From Porphyromonadaceae bacterium UBA7176 (GTDB lineage: Bacteria; Bacteroidota; Bacteroidia; Bacteroidales; Muribaculaceae), in contig DKVO01000033.1 of the NCBI GenBank assembly GCA_002491245.1, positions 32,353 to 96,352 of the forward strand: a stretch of DNA of 64,000 nucleotides, given 5' to 3'. Shown piece after piece: positions 52,948 through 61,984 of the stretch (position 1 is its first letter; each line of letters opens with the position of its first letter). The position numbers were made by a program, and so were the translations under genes. The notes under the pieces are model-generated. The model saw only the letters and a program-made list of their open reading frames with translations, had not been told where the DNA came from and ran no database searches.

Positions 52948-55900
52948 TTATACTTTTATTATCTTTTTCATCTCAGGATACCAAATATATCCTTCTGTTC
53001 CGGGTCGACCCAGGCGGCGGAGCAGCTCTACATAGCGACTTACCTGGCGGTGGTGGCCGGCACGAACCTCGGTGGTAAACTTGTAGTCGACCACTGCCAC
53101 AGACCCATCCGGACGCACAACAACACGGTCGGGACGGAACGATTCGTCCGATTCAGGCACATATATCGACCGCTCGGCATACACCTTGCACGTCGGGTCG
53201 AACCATGCGTCCACCGTCTCCCCCCCGGCAGCGATGGCGTCGAGGAGTATTTGTCGGTACGACTTAGCTTCGGCTTCGTCCACATCCTCGCGGGCGCACT
53301 GGCGGTCCAGGGCGCGGTCGAGGTCGCCGACCGTGCGCATCGATGCAAGAATGGCATGAAGGTTGGAACCGCGCCGGGCTGCTTCTTTCATCTCAGGTGT
53401 ACCCTCGAACGCCGGACAAGAGTCAAAAATCTCCTTGTCCTCCTCTCCACCGATGTCGAGGTCGGCCGAAAGCACATCATCGATGCTCACCAGCTCACGT
53501 GTATCGGCCCGATACACGACTTCATACTCGCCGGCATCGACACAGCCATCCTGCACGGCATATTCCTTTTCTGCCAGAGTAGGTTGTCCGAGGGTATATG
53601 TCTCCGTCAGGGAGTCGAAACCGGCTGTCAGATCGATGGTATGCTCAACCGCCCGGCCGGTATCAGGCGACAGGAAAAGACCGTGGAGGTCAGCGCCCAT
53701 ATATTGCATACGGGTATGTATTATCAGCTCTCGCGAAGCACGTGTAAACGCCACATAAGCCGCGTTGAGGTTGTCGGTAATCTCGGCCTTGCGGTCGTCG
53801 GCGAGCAGCTGCGCCACCGGAGAAATCTCGGGGTCACGCAAAGGCGATGAAGTCGACACCGCGACACGGAGCAGCGGCGGCTTGAGATCTTCGGCAAATT
53901 CGCTGAAACCGTCCATCGGGATCCACACCATCGGCTCTTTGTAGTACATGCTCCAATCACCGAAGGGGATGTGGACACAGGCACGTTCGAGACCCTTCGA
54001 TTTATGCACCGTCATCACTTCCACAGCATCGAGGTCGGCCGATGCTTTGATTGCCCACCGGTCGATATTGCGGTCGTAAGCGGCGATGAAATCGGTAAGC
54101 GATGGCTCGGCACTCTCGGCCTGTTTGACGGCGAGATCCTGAAGTGCAGCTATATAAGCATATTCATCGCGACGCTGTGCAGGACTGAGTTTATGAGCTA
54201 TTATGGCCTCTATCAACGCCACGAGGTTGGCCGGATTTTCGGCCCGGACAGCATCGACCTGCTCCTTGAGCACCCCAGCCGCCCCCTCGCCCTCGCGCAA
54301 TGCCGCCTCGAGGGCATCGGATGGAGTGTAACCTTCCGCCTCGAAGTGGTTGTAGCGCGTTATCATCAGCACCACATCGGCATGAGATGCGTAAGAAGCA
54401 GCTCCATCGGGACGTACTACCGGGCGACTTTGGTACGACCTCGCCACAAGTTTCAGCATACTCATCACTGAGCGCACAGCAGCGCTGTTGCGCAACAGGA
54501 GAGCCTCTGACGACAACACCTGTATCTCCGGATGTCTGGACGTCAGATACTTCACCACAGCCGCTGCCTCTCCACGGTAGCGGCATAGCACCATGATATC
54601 GGCCCAGCGGTACCCTGAATTATGTTGCCTCAGGATGTCGGTCGCAAGTTTTTCAAGTATCTCTTCGTCGGACGGCACTTCGGCATCGGGATGGAAATGA
54701 ATCTGCACGAAAGCCGGCAGTTTATCGTATTTATTCGATGGAGTCTGCACCACATTCGTGTAGTACGGCGCATCGAACACTCCTGTGAGCCGACGGAAGA
54801 CAGTGTTGTTGAACCTGACGATATCGCCGGCGCTGCGCCAGTTGGTATTCTCACCCGGAGAGTTGCCGCGCACTACACTGTGGTCAGGAAAATCTTCGGC
54901 CTGCACCTTGTGCCCCAGCAATTCGCTGTCGGAGTTACGAAATCGGTAGATCGACTGCTTCTCGTCGCCGATTATCAAGTTGTCGAAACCATACGACAGG
55001 CTATTGCCCACAAGGGGTTTGAGATTATGCCACTGCACTCCCGAAGTATCCTGGAACTCATCGATAAGTAATGTCTCGAGTTTCATGCCGAGGCGCTCGT
55101 AGATAAAAGGCATCTCGGCATCGGATATTATTCGCTTGAGCAACTCTCCGGTATCACTGAGCAATACAGTGTTGCTGTCGCGAAGGAATTTTTCAAGCGC
55201 TTCAAGAGCCATACCGATGAAGTCGAGCGTACCGAGGGAGTCGAGCAGGGTCTCGTACATCTTGCGGCGACGGTACGCACGCGGCAACTCTTCACAAAAC
55301 TCACGCGCAAAATCGAGGACAGGCGCCATGCCCAGAGCATCAGCATATCGGCGGTATTTAGCTGCCGTGCCGAATATGTCGCAGTCGTCATGGCCGGGTT
55401 TGAATGCCTTGGTATCGAATGTCCGTGAGTTTATGTCGGGCTTGGGCAATTCGAGTAGGGCAATACGTTTATGCACCGCGCCAAACACATCGTCGGGCAG
55501 TCCGGCAGCCTTCAGACCGGCAGTCACGGCGCGTCCGAGTTCCCGGCTGCGGTCGTAGGCGCTGTCGATAGCACGGCGCAGTGCCTTGTCGAAAGAGTCG
55601 ATACGCGATGCGTCGGCAAGGTAAGACCGCAGTCTGATCGAGTACTCACCGAATGTCTCGTCCATCGACTTTTCCATAGTCTTGGCAAGCGTGCCGATAA
55701 GACGGCCGTCGCGTTCGAAAAAGTTGAATGAATGTCCGTCGCGCACTTTCTGGAGTGTGAACATGCTGATCCAGTCGATCAGCCTGGTCGCTCCTGGTGG
55801 CGAGGCATAGTTTAGCTCGTCGAGCATCAGTGATATGCTCTGCCCGATTGCATCGTGGGCGTCAAGAGCAAGCTCATAGTCGCCCTGACGGTCGACCTCG

Positions 55901-56322
55901 CGCGAGAAAGCACGCAACACGCTTTGAAAAAAAGAGTCTATCGTACTCACATAGAAGTTGCTGTAATCGTAGAGCAACTCGCCAAGGGCAGTCGAGGCAG
56001 CCTGACGCAACTCCTCGGCAGTGCAGCCGTATGCTTCGGTGAGACGTCTGCCATAGTCCGACCCGAGGACTTCGGGCGAGGCCAAGGCGTCGATCTGCCT
56101 CACTATACGCCGCTTCATCTCATCGGTGGCAGCATTTGTAAAGGTCAGTGCCATTATACAGCGGTGACGCCTCGGGTGGCGTCGGCCTCCCGGGGCGTAT
56201 TTGTCGCTGTTGAGACAATAGCTTCCGTTGCGGAGCTTGAGTCCTAAGAGCGTCTTGATGTATTCATAAGCCAGGGTAAAGGTTTTTCCCGACCCGGCCG
56301 ATGCCTTGTAGATCGTCAGCAT
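52948..56322 (-). CDS. UvrD-type helicase with C-terminal RecB-like nuclease (AddA-like)
   Basis: 1124 residues. Superfamily 1A helicase motifs in order: Walker A ASAGSGKTFTLAYE (about 7-20), motif II LLIDEFQDTSG (about 415), motif III IIGDEKQSIYRFR, and motif V EVMTVHKSKGLE (about 780). At the end is a PD-(D/E)XK nuclease domain (about 1000-1115): RPDRVVVRPDGSVAVVDYKF followed by HHRQVSRYVELL, with the catalytic D..DYK and Q..Y. It is the AddA/RecB-like exonuclease of Bacteroidota that resects double-strand breaks. No AddB-like partner is adjacent in the window. It lies 56 bases after the DUF349 gene. Confidence 0.88.
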   Translation of the reverse strand: MLTIYKASAGSGKTFTLAYEYIKTLLGLKLRNGSYCLNSDKYAPGGRRHPRRHRCIMALTFTNAATDEMKRRIVRQIDALASPEVLGSDYGRRLTEAYGCTAEELRQAASTALGELLYDYSNFYVSTIDSFFQSVLRAFSREVDRQGDYELALDAHDAIGQSISLMLDELNYASPPGATRLIDWISMFTLQKVRDGHSFNFFERDGRLIGTLAKTMEKSMDETFGEYSIRLRSYLADASRIDSFDKALRRAIDSAYDRSRELGRAVTAGLKAAGLPDDVFGAVHKRIALLELPKPDINSRTFDTKAFKPGHDDCDIFGTAAKYRRYADALGMAPVLDFAREFCEELPRAYRRRKMYETLLDSLGTLDFIGMALEALEKFLRDSNTVLLSDTGELLKRIISDAEMPFIYERLGMKLETLLIDEFQDTSGVQWHNLKPLVGNSLSYGFDNLIIGDEKQSIYRFRNSDSELLGHKVQAEDFPDHSVVRGNSPGENTNWRSAGDIVRFNNTVFRRLTGVFDAPYYTNVVQTPSNKYDKLPAFVQIHFHPDAEVPSDEEILEKLATDILRQHNSGYRWADIMVLCRYRGEAAAVVKYLTSRHPEIQVLSSEALLLRNSAAVRSVMSMLKLVARSYQSRPVVRPDGAASYASHADVVLMITRYNHFEAEGYTPSDALEAALREGEGAAGVLKEQVDAVRAENPANLVALIEAIIAHKLSPAQRRDEYAYIAALQDLAVKQAESAEPSLTDFIAAYDRNIDRWAIKASADLDAVEVMTVHKSKGLERACVHIPFGDWSMYYKEPMVWIPMDGFSEFAEDLKPPLLRVAVSTSSPLRDPEISPVAQLLADDRKAEITDNLNAAYVAFTRASRELIIHTRMQYMGADLHGLFLSPDTGRAVEHTIDLTAGFDSLTETYTLGQPTLAEKEYAVQDGCVDAGEYEVVYRADTRELVSIDDVLSADLDIGGEEDKEIFDSCPAFEGTPEMKEAARRGSNLHAILASMRTVGDLDRALDRQCAREDVDEAEAKSYRQILLDAIAAGGETVDAWFDPTCKVYAERSIYVPESDESFRPDRVVVRPDGSVAVVDYKFTTEVRAGHHRQVSRYVELLRRLGRPGTEGYIWYPEMKKIIKV

Positions 56323-56378
56323 AGCTCTTCCGCCGGTTTAAGGTCCGGAAGCGCCCTTGACGCGCTTCCTGATGCCGG

Positions 56379-58220
56379 TTACAGTTTGCCGTCGAGTATC
56401 TTGATCTTGTCTTCGATATCGCGGATATCAGCTTTGAGGCGCTCGATACGGCGCTCGAGATCGCGCAGAAGCGAATCGCCGTTTTTCGATTTGGCAGACA
56501 GGAAACCAAGGTTATTTTCGTATGTGCGCAGGTCGTTGCGACGGTTATCGAGGGCGCGGACCAGACGCTCGCGTTCACGGTAGAGTTTGTCGTTGTCTCC
56601 TTCGAGCGAATTGACGTTAGCCACGAAACGCTCACGACCGGCACGACGCTCGGCAAGCGCGAATTTATCGCGCACGGCATCGATGGCCGAGCGGTATGCC
56701 TCATAAAGTTTGTCTTTTTCGCGGAAAGGCACATGCCCTGTTTCGCTCCAGCGCTGCTGCAAGTCCTTGAGTTTCTTCAAAGCGTCTTCTTTCGTCATTT
56801 CTTCCGACACGATGGCAGAGAGCATTCCGATTATCTCACGTTTGATACGGAGGTTATCGTTCTCGACCTTGCGAGTACCACTACCGGCTTTCTTCTTACA
56901 GTCGAAGAAGTGGTCGCAGGCTTCGGTAAAGCGTTTCCAGAGGCTGTCGCTGTATTTCTTGGGAACGGCACCGATAGTCTTCCATTCTTTCTGCATCGCC
57001 ACGAACTCTTCAGTAGCCTGGCGCCAATCGGTGCTGTCTTTGAGAGCTTCGGCACGCTCGGCAAGCTGTTGTTTACGGGCAAGGTTGTTGCCAAGTTCTT
57101 CGCGCGTGGCACGGTAAAAGTCGGCTTTAGCAGCGAAGAAAGCGTCGCATGCCTGACGGAAACGGGCGAAAAGTGCTCGGTTCATCTTCTTGGAGGCGAA
57201 GCCGAGATTTCGCCACTCTTCTTGCATGGCAACGATGGTGCGTGTGGTCTCGTCCCATGCAGCAAAGGTGTGGAGGGTGCTGCAGTCGATGGCTTCAATT
57301 TTCTCACAAAGGGCGGTCTTGGCTGCTTCATTCTCAGCTTCCTGTGCCTTACGTGCCTCGAAGAAAGCCTGGTAACGCTTGTTGACCTCGGCCGATGCCT
57401 CGCGGAAACGCGACCATATCTCCTCTCGCAACTCTTTGGCCACGGGACCGATCTGACGCCATTTGTTGTGAAGATCCTGAAGACGGCGATAGGCCGATAT
57501 CACATCTTCGTCGGCGACAAGTGCAGCGGCTTCGACGAGCAACGCTTCCTTATCCTCAAGATTTTTCTTGAAGTCGTAGTCGCGCAACTCTTTGTTTATC
57601 TTAAGATTGTCGGAATAATGCTCGCGAGCCTCCTGGAAACGCTTCCACACTGAAGTCTCCTGCATAGGGTCGACATCGCCGATAGCGTTGAACTCGTCCT
57701 GGAGCTCGCGGTAACGGGGGAATGTGCGGTTTACATTGTCGGTATCCTCGGCAAGGGCATTGATTTCGTCGATAATGGCGTTTTTACGCTCGAGATTGGC
57801 AGCCTTGAGAGCCTCCTGTTCAGCCACCCATGCCGATTTTTTTGCCTTGAGACGCTCAATCATGAGCATGAACTCGCTGTCGGGCTGTACGGCCATTTGC
57901 TCGCTATCGGCATCAGCTGCAGGTTTATGGAGCATAGCATAGCGTTGGCGCAGGCGGCGGATATCGTCGGCAGCGATTTCAGAAGCATCCTTGGCCATGA
58001 GGGCCACGGCTTGAGCCATAAGGCTTTCGTCGCTGTCGGGCCGGCGGTCAGCAGCAAGTTCGGCATCTTCTTCGCCTTCGGCCATAATCTCCTCGACCTC
58101 CGCGGCGGCGTCTGGGTCGGGGGCTGCAGTTACAGCCGCGGTCTCCGGGGCCGCAGCTTCGTTAAGGGTTAGTTCTTCGGCTTCCCCGCCGGGAACCAAA
58201 GAGGGTTCTTGCATGTCCAT
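56379..58220 (-). CDS. DUF349 repeat protein
   Basis: 613 residues. An acidic, Ala/Glu-rich N-terminus (about 1-90) is followed by at least five DUF349 helical repeats (about 125-530; recurring W..F..A and (W/K)..IG.V patterns such as NKWRQIGPVAKELREEIWSRF) and a C-terminal coiled coil (LLRDLERRIERLKADIRDIEDKIKILDG). Cytoplasmic structural or RNA-related function is possible; members are unresolved. The -7 box at 58270-58277 supports the start at 58220 (MDMQEP). Confidence 0.83.
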   Translation of the reverse strand: MDMQEPSLVPGGEAEELTLNEAAAPETAAVTAAPDPDAAAEVEEIMAEGEEDAELAADRRPDSDESLMAQAVALMAKDASEIAADDIRRLRQRYAMLHKPAADADSEQMAVQPDSEFMLMIERLKAKKSAWVAEQEALKAANLERKNAIIDEINALAEDTDNVNRTFPRYRELQDEFNAIGDVDPMQETSVWKRFQEAREHYSDNLKINKELRDYDFKKNLEDKEALLVEAAALVADEDVISAYRRLQDLHNKWRQIGPVAKELREEIWSRFREASAEVNKRYQAFFEARKAQEAENEAAKTALCEKIEAIDCSTLHTFAAWDETTRTIVAMQEEWRNLGFASKKMNRALFARFRQACDAFFAAKADFYRATREELGNNLARKQQLAERAEALKDSTDWRQATEEFVAMQKEWKTIGAVPKKYSDSLWKRFTEACDHFFDCKKKAGSGTRKVENDNLRIKREIIGMLSAIVSEEMTKEDALKKLKDLQQRWSETGHVPFREKDKLYEAYRSAIDAVRDKFALAERRAGRERFVANVNSLEGDNDKLYRERERLVRALDNRRNDLRTYENNLGFLSAKSKNGDSLLRDLERRIERLKADIRDIEDKIKILDGKL

Positions 58221-58269
58221 AAATCTGTAGTAATAAGGTTAAAAACGACTTAAGTTGTCAAAGTCGCCC

Positions 58270-58277
58270 CAAAAGTA
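58270..58277 (-). promoter_or_regulatory. Promoter -7 element for DUF349
   Basis: Minus-strand TACTTTTG, 50 bases before the ATG. The -33 region falls in the hairpin at 58296-58325 and is not a clean TTTG. Confidence 0.45.
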
Positions 58278-58295
58278 CAAAAAATATTTCTAAAT

Positions 58296-58325
58296 ACTCC
58301 AACTTTCATCAGTGAAAGTTGGAGT
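58296..58325 (-). terminator. Terminator of the oxidoreductase operon
   Basis: Perfect 13-bp stem ACTCCAACTTTCA/TGAAAGTTGGAGT with a 4-base loop, 17 bases after the gamma-subunit stop. On the minus strand it is followed by an A/T-rich tract with a T-run a little further on. Confidence 0.75.
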
Positions 58326-58341
58326 TTGATTGTTTAACTGA

Positions 58342-58884
58342 TTATTTATCACCTACAAGCCCCATACCCTTGCGCAAAGCCTGCTCATTGAGCGGTATAA
58401 GATGATGATGACGCTCGGGGAGAGTCTTCTTGAGGCCACGGAGAACTGCATCTATACCCACCACCGGACGGCAGGCAAGAAGAGCTCCGAGAAGTATCAT
58501 GTTGTAGGTCTTGGAGTTCTGCAGTTCTATAGCAGCTGTCATGGCATCGACAGACACCACCGTGATGTCGGTGCGTCCGGGCAAGCGATGTATGCCCGAA
58601 GGGTCGTAGATGAGCGTACCGCCGGGCTTCACCTTAGCCTCGAATTTATCGAGACTTTGCTGGTTGAGCACCACGGCAGTATCGTAGCTGTCGAGCACAG
58701 GCGAACTGATCGGCGCATCAGACAGAATTACGGTCACGTTGGCCGTACCGCCACGCTGTTCAGGACCATAGGAAGGCATCCAGGTCACTTCAAGATTGTC
58801 CATAAGCCCGGCATATGCCAGTATTTTGCCCATCGACAGCACTCCTTGTCCGCCGAAACCGGCAATTACTATTTCTTCTTTCAT
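58342..58884 (-). CDS. 2-oxoacid:ferredoxin oxidoreductase, gamma subunit
   Basis: 180 residues, pyruvate/ketoisovalerate oxidoreductase catalytic domain: GFGGQGVLSMGKILAYAG at the N-terminus and WMPSYGPEQRGGTANV. It is the last gene of a four-gene operon (ferredoxin, alpha, beta, gamma), 3 bases after the beta subunit. The complex carries out CoA-dependent, ferredoxin-linked oxidation, or the reverse carboxylation, of branched-chain 2-oxoacids or 2-oxoglutarate. The substrate cannot be fixed by sequence alone. Confidence 0.9.
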   Translation of the reverse strand: MKEEIVIAGFGGQGVLSMGKILAYAGLMDNLEVTWMPSYGPEQRGGTANVTVILSDAPISSPVLDSYDTAVVLNQQSLDKFEAKVKPGGTLIYDPSGIHRLPGRTDITVVSVDAMTAAIELQNSKTYNMILLGALLACRPVVGIDAVLRGLKKTLPERHHHLIPLNEQALRKGMGLVGDK

Positions 58885-58887
58885 AGC

Positions 58888-59664
58888 TTACTTGGTTTTG
58901 CTTTCGACGTCTTTGAGGTCGCCGAGGGGATACTTCTCAAACATGTGCTCTACCATCCATTTGTTGGCTTGGTCGGGAGTCATTTTCCAGCCGGAATTGC
59001 AGGTCGACACAATCTCGACAACCGATGTTCCGCGGCCGGCCAAAGCATTCTCAAAAGCCTTGCGTATGGCCCTCTTGGTCTTGTTTACAGCCGCAGGGGT
59101 ATGGACAGCCTGACGTGTGACATAGCATGTACCGTCGAGCTGCGCCAGCAGCGGCGTGATAGCCAGAGGATAGCCATTCAGCTCGGCCTGACGACCGTAA
59201 GGTGTGGTGGCCGTCTTCATGCCCAGAAGAGTGGTCGGGGCCATCTGGCCTCCGGTCATACCATAGATCGCATTGTTGATAAATATTATCGCGATGTTCT
59301 CGCCACGGTTGCATGCATGTATAGTCTCGGCCGTACCGATTGCCGACAAGTCGCCGTCGCCCTGATAAGTAAACACGAGACGGCCGGGGTTGAGACGGTT
59401 GGCTGCGGTGGCAAGTGCTGGTGCACGGCCGTGGGCTGCCTCAATCCAGTCGATGTCGATATAATTGTAAGCGAATACGGCGCAGCCTACAGGAGCTATG
59501 CCGATGGTGCGGTCGGCCACTCCCATCTCATCGACAATCTGGGCTACAAGTTTGTGCACAACGCCGTGAGAGCAACCGGGGCAATAATGGGTGTGTACGT
59601 CGCAGAGCAGCTCCGGCCGGCTGTAGACTTTGTTCTCGGGGCGGATTATTTCTTCTTGTGTCAT
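58888..59664 (-). CDS. 2-oxoacid:ferredoxin oxidoreductase, beta subunit (TPP-binding)
   Basis: 258 residues, thiamine-pyrophosphate enzyme of the KorB/VorA type. It shows HTHYCPGCSHGVVHKLVA, the TPP-binding stretch YQGDGDLSAIGTAETIHACNRGENI, then NNAIYGMTGGQMAPTT. It lies 6 bases after the alpha subunit and 3 bases before the gamma subunit. Confidence 0.92.
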   Translation of the reverse strand: MTQEEIIRPENKVYSRPELLCDVHTHYCPGCSHGVVHKLVAQIVDEMGVADRTIGIAPVGCAVFAYNYIDIDWIEAAHGRAPALATAANRLNPGRLVFTYQGDGDLSAIGTAETIHACNRGENIAIIFINNAIYGMTGGQMAPTTLLGMKTATTPYGRQAELNGYPLAITPLLAQLDGTCYVTRQAVHTPAAVNKTKRAIRKAFENALAGRGTSVVEIVSTCNSGWKMTPDQANKWMVEHMFEKYPLGDLKDVESKTK

Positions 59665-59670
59665 AGCGCC

Positions 59671-60759
59671 TTAGAGTTTAAGTTCGTCAAAATTTGAAGC
59701 CAAAGCGTCGAGAATTTCGACAGGATTGGGTATCATGCCGCCCATACGACCGAAGTGACGGACCGGCACTGCGCCTTCAACCGCAAGGCGTACATCTTCT
59801 ACCATCTGGCCAGCGTTGAGCTCGACGGTGAGCATACCCTTGACCTGCTTTGACAGTTCAGCTATACGAGTTGTAGGGAAGGGCCAGAGTGTGATGGGGC
59901 GCAGCAAACCAATCTTCAAGCCCTTGGCACGGGCGTCTTCGATTGCCTTGAGGCATATTCGCGCTATAGAGCCGAAAGCGACAACAAGGTAGTCGGCGTC
60001 GTCGGTAAAATATTCCTGGTAACGCACTTCGTTTTCCTCAATGCGACGGTATGTTGCCTGGAAGCGCTCGTTGTTCACTTCCATTTTGGCAGAGTCGAGT
60101 TCGAGTGAAGTGACGACGTTCTTATGGTCACGGTTGCCACGGCCGCATGCAGCCCAGGGACATTGAGCGCGCACTTCTTCATCGGTGCGTCGCGGACGTT
60201 GCTCGGGAAGGATCACTTTTTCCATCATCTGTCCCACGATACCATCGGCAAGTATCATCGCCGGAGTGCGGTATTTGAACGACAGATCGAAGCCTAATGC
60301 AACAAAATCGGCCATTTCCTGCACCGATGCAGGCGCGAGGACGATAAGATGGTAGTCGCCATGACCACCACCCTTCGTGGCCTGGAAATAATCGGCCTGC
60401 GAGGGCTGTATGGTGCCGAGGCCGGGACCTCCACGCATCACATTAAGAATAAGAGCAGGCAACTCGGAAGCTGCCAGATAGCTTATGCCTTCCTGCTTGA
60501 GACTTACACCTGGCGACGACGACGAGGTCATGACGGCTCGGCCTGTGGCGGCACCACCGTATACCATGTTGATGGCGGCCACCTCGCTCTCGGCCTGAAG
60601 CACTACCATGCCGGTAGTCTCCCAAGGGCGCAGTTCGGCCAAAGTCTCGAGGACCTCGCTCTGAGGCGTGATAGGGTAACCGAAGTAGCCGTCGGCGCCG
60701 TAGCGGATAGCGGCATGGGCTATAGCCTCGTTGCCCTTCATCAATTTTACTTCTTCCAT
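59671..60759 (-). CDS. vorB: 2-oxoacid:ferredoxin oxidoreductase, alpha subunit (VorB/KorA type)
   Basis: 362 residues from the ATG at 60759 (MEEVKLMKGNEAIAHAAIR); the longer frame overlaps the end of the ferredoxin gene and was rejected. It has the pyrimidine-binding domain (GADGYFGYPITPQSEVLE, VLQAESEVAAINMVYGGAATG, MTSSSSPGVSLKQEG) and a C-terminal transketolase-like domain. It resembles VorB, the branched-chain 3-methyl-2-oxobutanoate enzyme; a 2-oxoglutarate-specific role is an alternative. It starts 37 bases after the ferredoxin gene. Confidence 0.88.
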   Translation of the reverse strand: MEEVKLMKGNEAIAHAAIRYGADGYFGYPITPQSEVLETLAELRPWETTGMVVLQAESEVAAINMVYGGAATGRAVMTSSSSPGVSLKQEGISYLAASELPALILNVMRGGPGLGTIQPSQADYFQATKGGGHGDYHLIVLAPASVQEMADFVALGFDLSFKYRTPAMILADGIVGQMMEKVILPEQRPRRTDEEVRAQCPWAACGRGNRDHKNVVTSLELDSAKMEVNNERFQATYRRIEENEVRYQEYFTDDADYLVVAFGSIARICLKAIEDARAKGLKIGLLRPITLWPFPTTRIAELSKQVKGMLTVELNAGQMVEDVRLAVEGAVPVRHFGRMGGMIPNPVEILDALASNFDELKL

Positions 60760-60796
60760 ATATAGCGATGTAAAATTCTTATTAACAGACAGTTGT

Positions 60797-61027
60797 TTAT
60801 TTTTCAACCACCCTATACACCTCGATGCACGCATCGGGGCATACTGTAGCGCATGCGGCGCAACCTATACATTTATCGGGATTGACGACGCTGGCATAGT
60901 GGTAGCCGCGGTCATTCACTTCCTGGGGCTGGAGCTCAAGCACGTCGGCCGGACAGGCCACGACACAGAGGTCGCAGCCTTTGCAGCGCCGGGCGTCGAT
61001 TGTCACCGCTCCGTAAACTTTTGCCAT
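60797..61027 (-). CDS. 4Fe-4S ferredoxin-type subunit of the oxidoreductase
   Basis: 76 residues with two CxxCxxCxxxCP clusters: CKGCDLCVVACP and CIGCAACATVCP. Together they bind two [4Fe-4S] centres that pass electrons between the TPP subunit and ferredoxin. It is the first gene of the operon, directly behind the promoter at 61092-61122. Confidence 0.9.
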   Translation of the reverse strand: MAKVYGAVTIDARRCKGCDLCVVACPADVLELQPQEVNDRGYHYASVVNPDKCIGCAACATVCPDACIEVYRVVEK

Positions 61028-61091
61028 ATTTTATGAGGGTTTAATAATGTTTCATGGTTGAGCAAGCCAAATATCGCTGTCTTCTCAATCG

Positions 61092-61122
61092 CAAAAGTAA
61101 GAAAAAAAACAGTAACTCCAAA
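61092..61122 (-). promoter_or_regulatory. Promoter of the 2-oxoacid oxidoreductase operon
   Basis: Minus-strand TACTTTTG (61092-61099), 19-bp spacer, TTTG (61119-61122). Leader of about 55-60 bases. Confidence 0.75.
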
Positions 61123-61152
61123 CGCAAACACAATTTTTTGTCAATTTTATCG

Positions 61153-61160
61153 TACCTTTG
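61153..61160 (+). promoter_or_regulatory. Promoter -7 element of the esterase-recF group
   Basis: TACCTTTG, 23 bases before the ATG at 61184. The nearest TTTG (61137-61140) is too close, so the -33 box is unclear. Confidence 0.5.
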
Positions 61161-61183
61161 CATAAACAACAATATACACTCCC

Positions 61184-61981
61184 ATGCACCGCTTTTTAAT
61201 AGCATTAACCACCATGATCACGGTTATGGCTGCAAATGCCTTCCGTGTCGACACTCTCTTGGTTCACAACAAATGTTTAGACACTTCAAACGAAGTAACT
61301 GTTGTAGTGCCGGAGAACAACGGAACTCAGAAATTCCCGGTCGTGTACCTCCTCCACGGCTACAGCGACAATAACCGCTGCTACATCGACCGCATAAAAG
61401 GTCTCGGCGAGATGTCCGACCGCTACAAGATGATATTCGTCACTCCCAACGGTCGCGACAGCTGGTACTGGGACTCCGACTCGATAAAAATGGAGACCTT
61501 CATCGTCAAGGGTCTCGTTCCGTATATCGACAAGATATATCCTGTACTCCCCGGCCGCGAGAACCACGCCATAATGGGCCTGAGCATGGGTGGACACGGA
61601 TCTTTCTACCTCGCATTACGCCATCCTGAGATATGGGGCAACATAGGCTCGATGAGCGGAGGCCTCGATCTGCTCCCGTTCCCGACAAACTGGAATCTTC
61701 CCAAAATCCTTGGCTCGACATCCGACAAAGATCCGGAGAAGTGGAAAGCACACTCTGTCGCATACATGATACCACAAATAAAAGCCGGAAACTTCAACAT
61801 CATCTTCGACTGCGGCAGCGAAGACTTTTTCGCTGAAGTGAACGACAACATGCACCGAGCACTCCTCGAAGCCGGCGTACCGCACGACTACATCTCACGC
61901 CCCGGCGGACACAACTGGCAGTACTGGAACAACGCCCTGCCATACATCCTACACTACTTCGACACTAAGTTTCCACGCTGA
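61184..61981 (+). CDS. Secreted alpha/beta-hydrolase esterase (esterase D/CE1-like)
   Basis: 265 residues with a signal peptide (MHRFLIALTTMITVMAANA). It is an alpha/beta hydrolase with HG oxyanion motif LLHGYSDN, nucleophile Ser134 in GLSMGGHGS, Asp214 in GSEDFF and His243 in GGHNWQYW. It resembles the S-formylglutathione hydrolase/antigen 85/feruloyl esterase group; the secreted location favours removal of acyl or feruloyl groups from polysaccharides. recF begins 3 bases after the stop. Confidence 0.86.
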   Translation: MHRFLIALTTMITVMAANAFRVDTLLVHNKCLDTSNEVTVVVPENNGTQKFPVVYLLHGYSDNNRCYIDRIKGLGEMSDRYKMIFVTPNGRDSWYWDSDSIKMETFIVKGLVPYIDKIYPVLPGRENHAIMGLSMGGHGSFYLALRHPEIWGNIGSMSGGLDLLPFPTNWNLPKILGSTSDKDPEKWKAHSVAYMIPQIKAGNFNIIFDCGSEDFFAEVNDNMHRALLEAGVPHDYISRPGGHNWQYWNNALPYILHYFDTKFPR

Positions 61982-61984
61982 CAA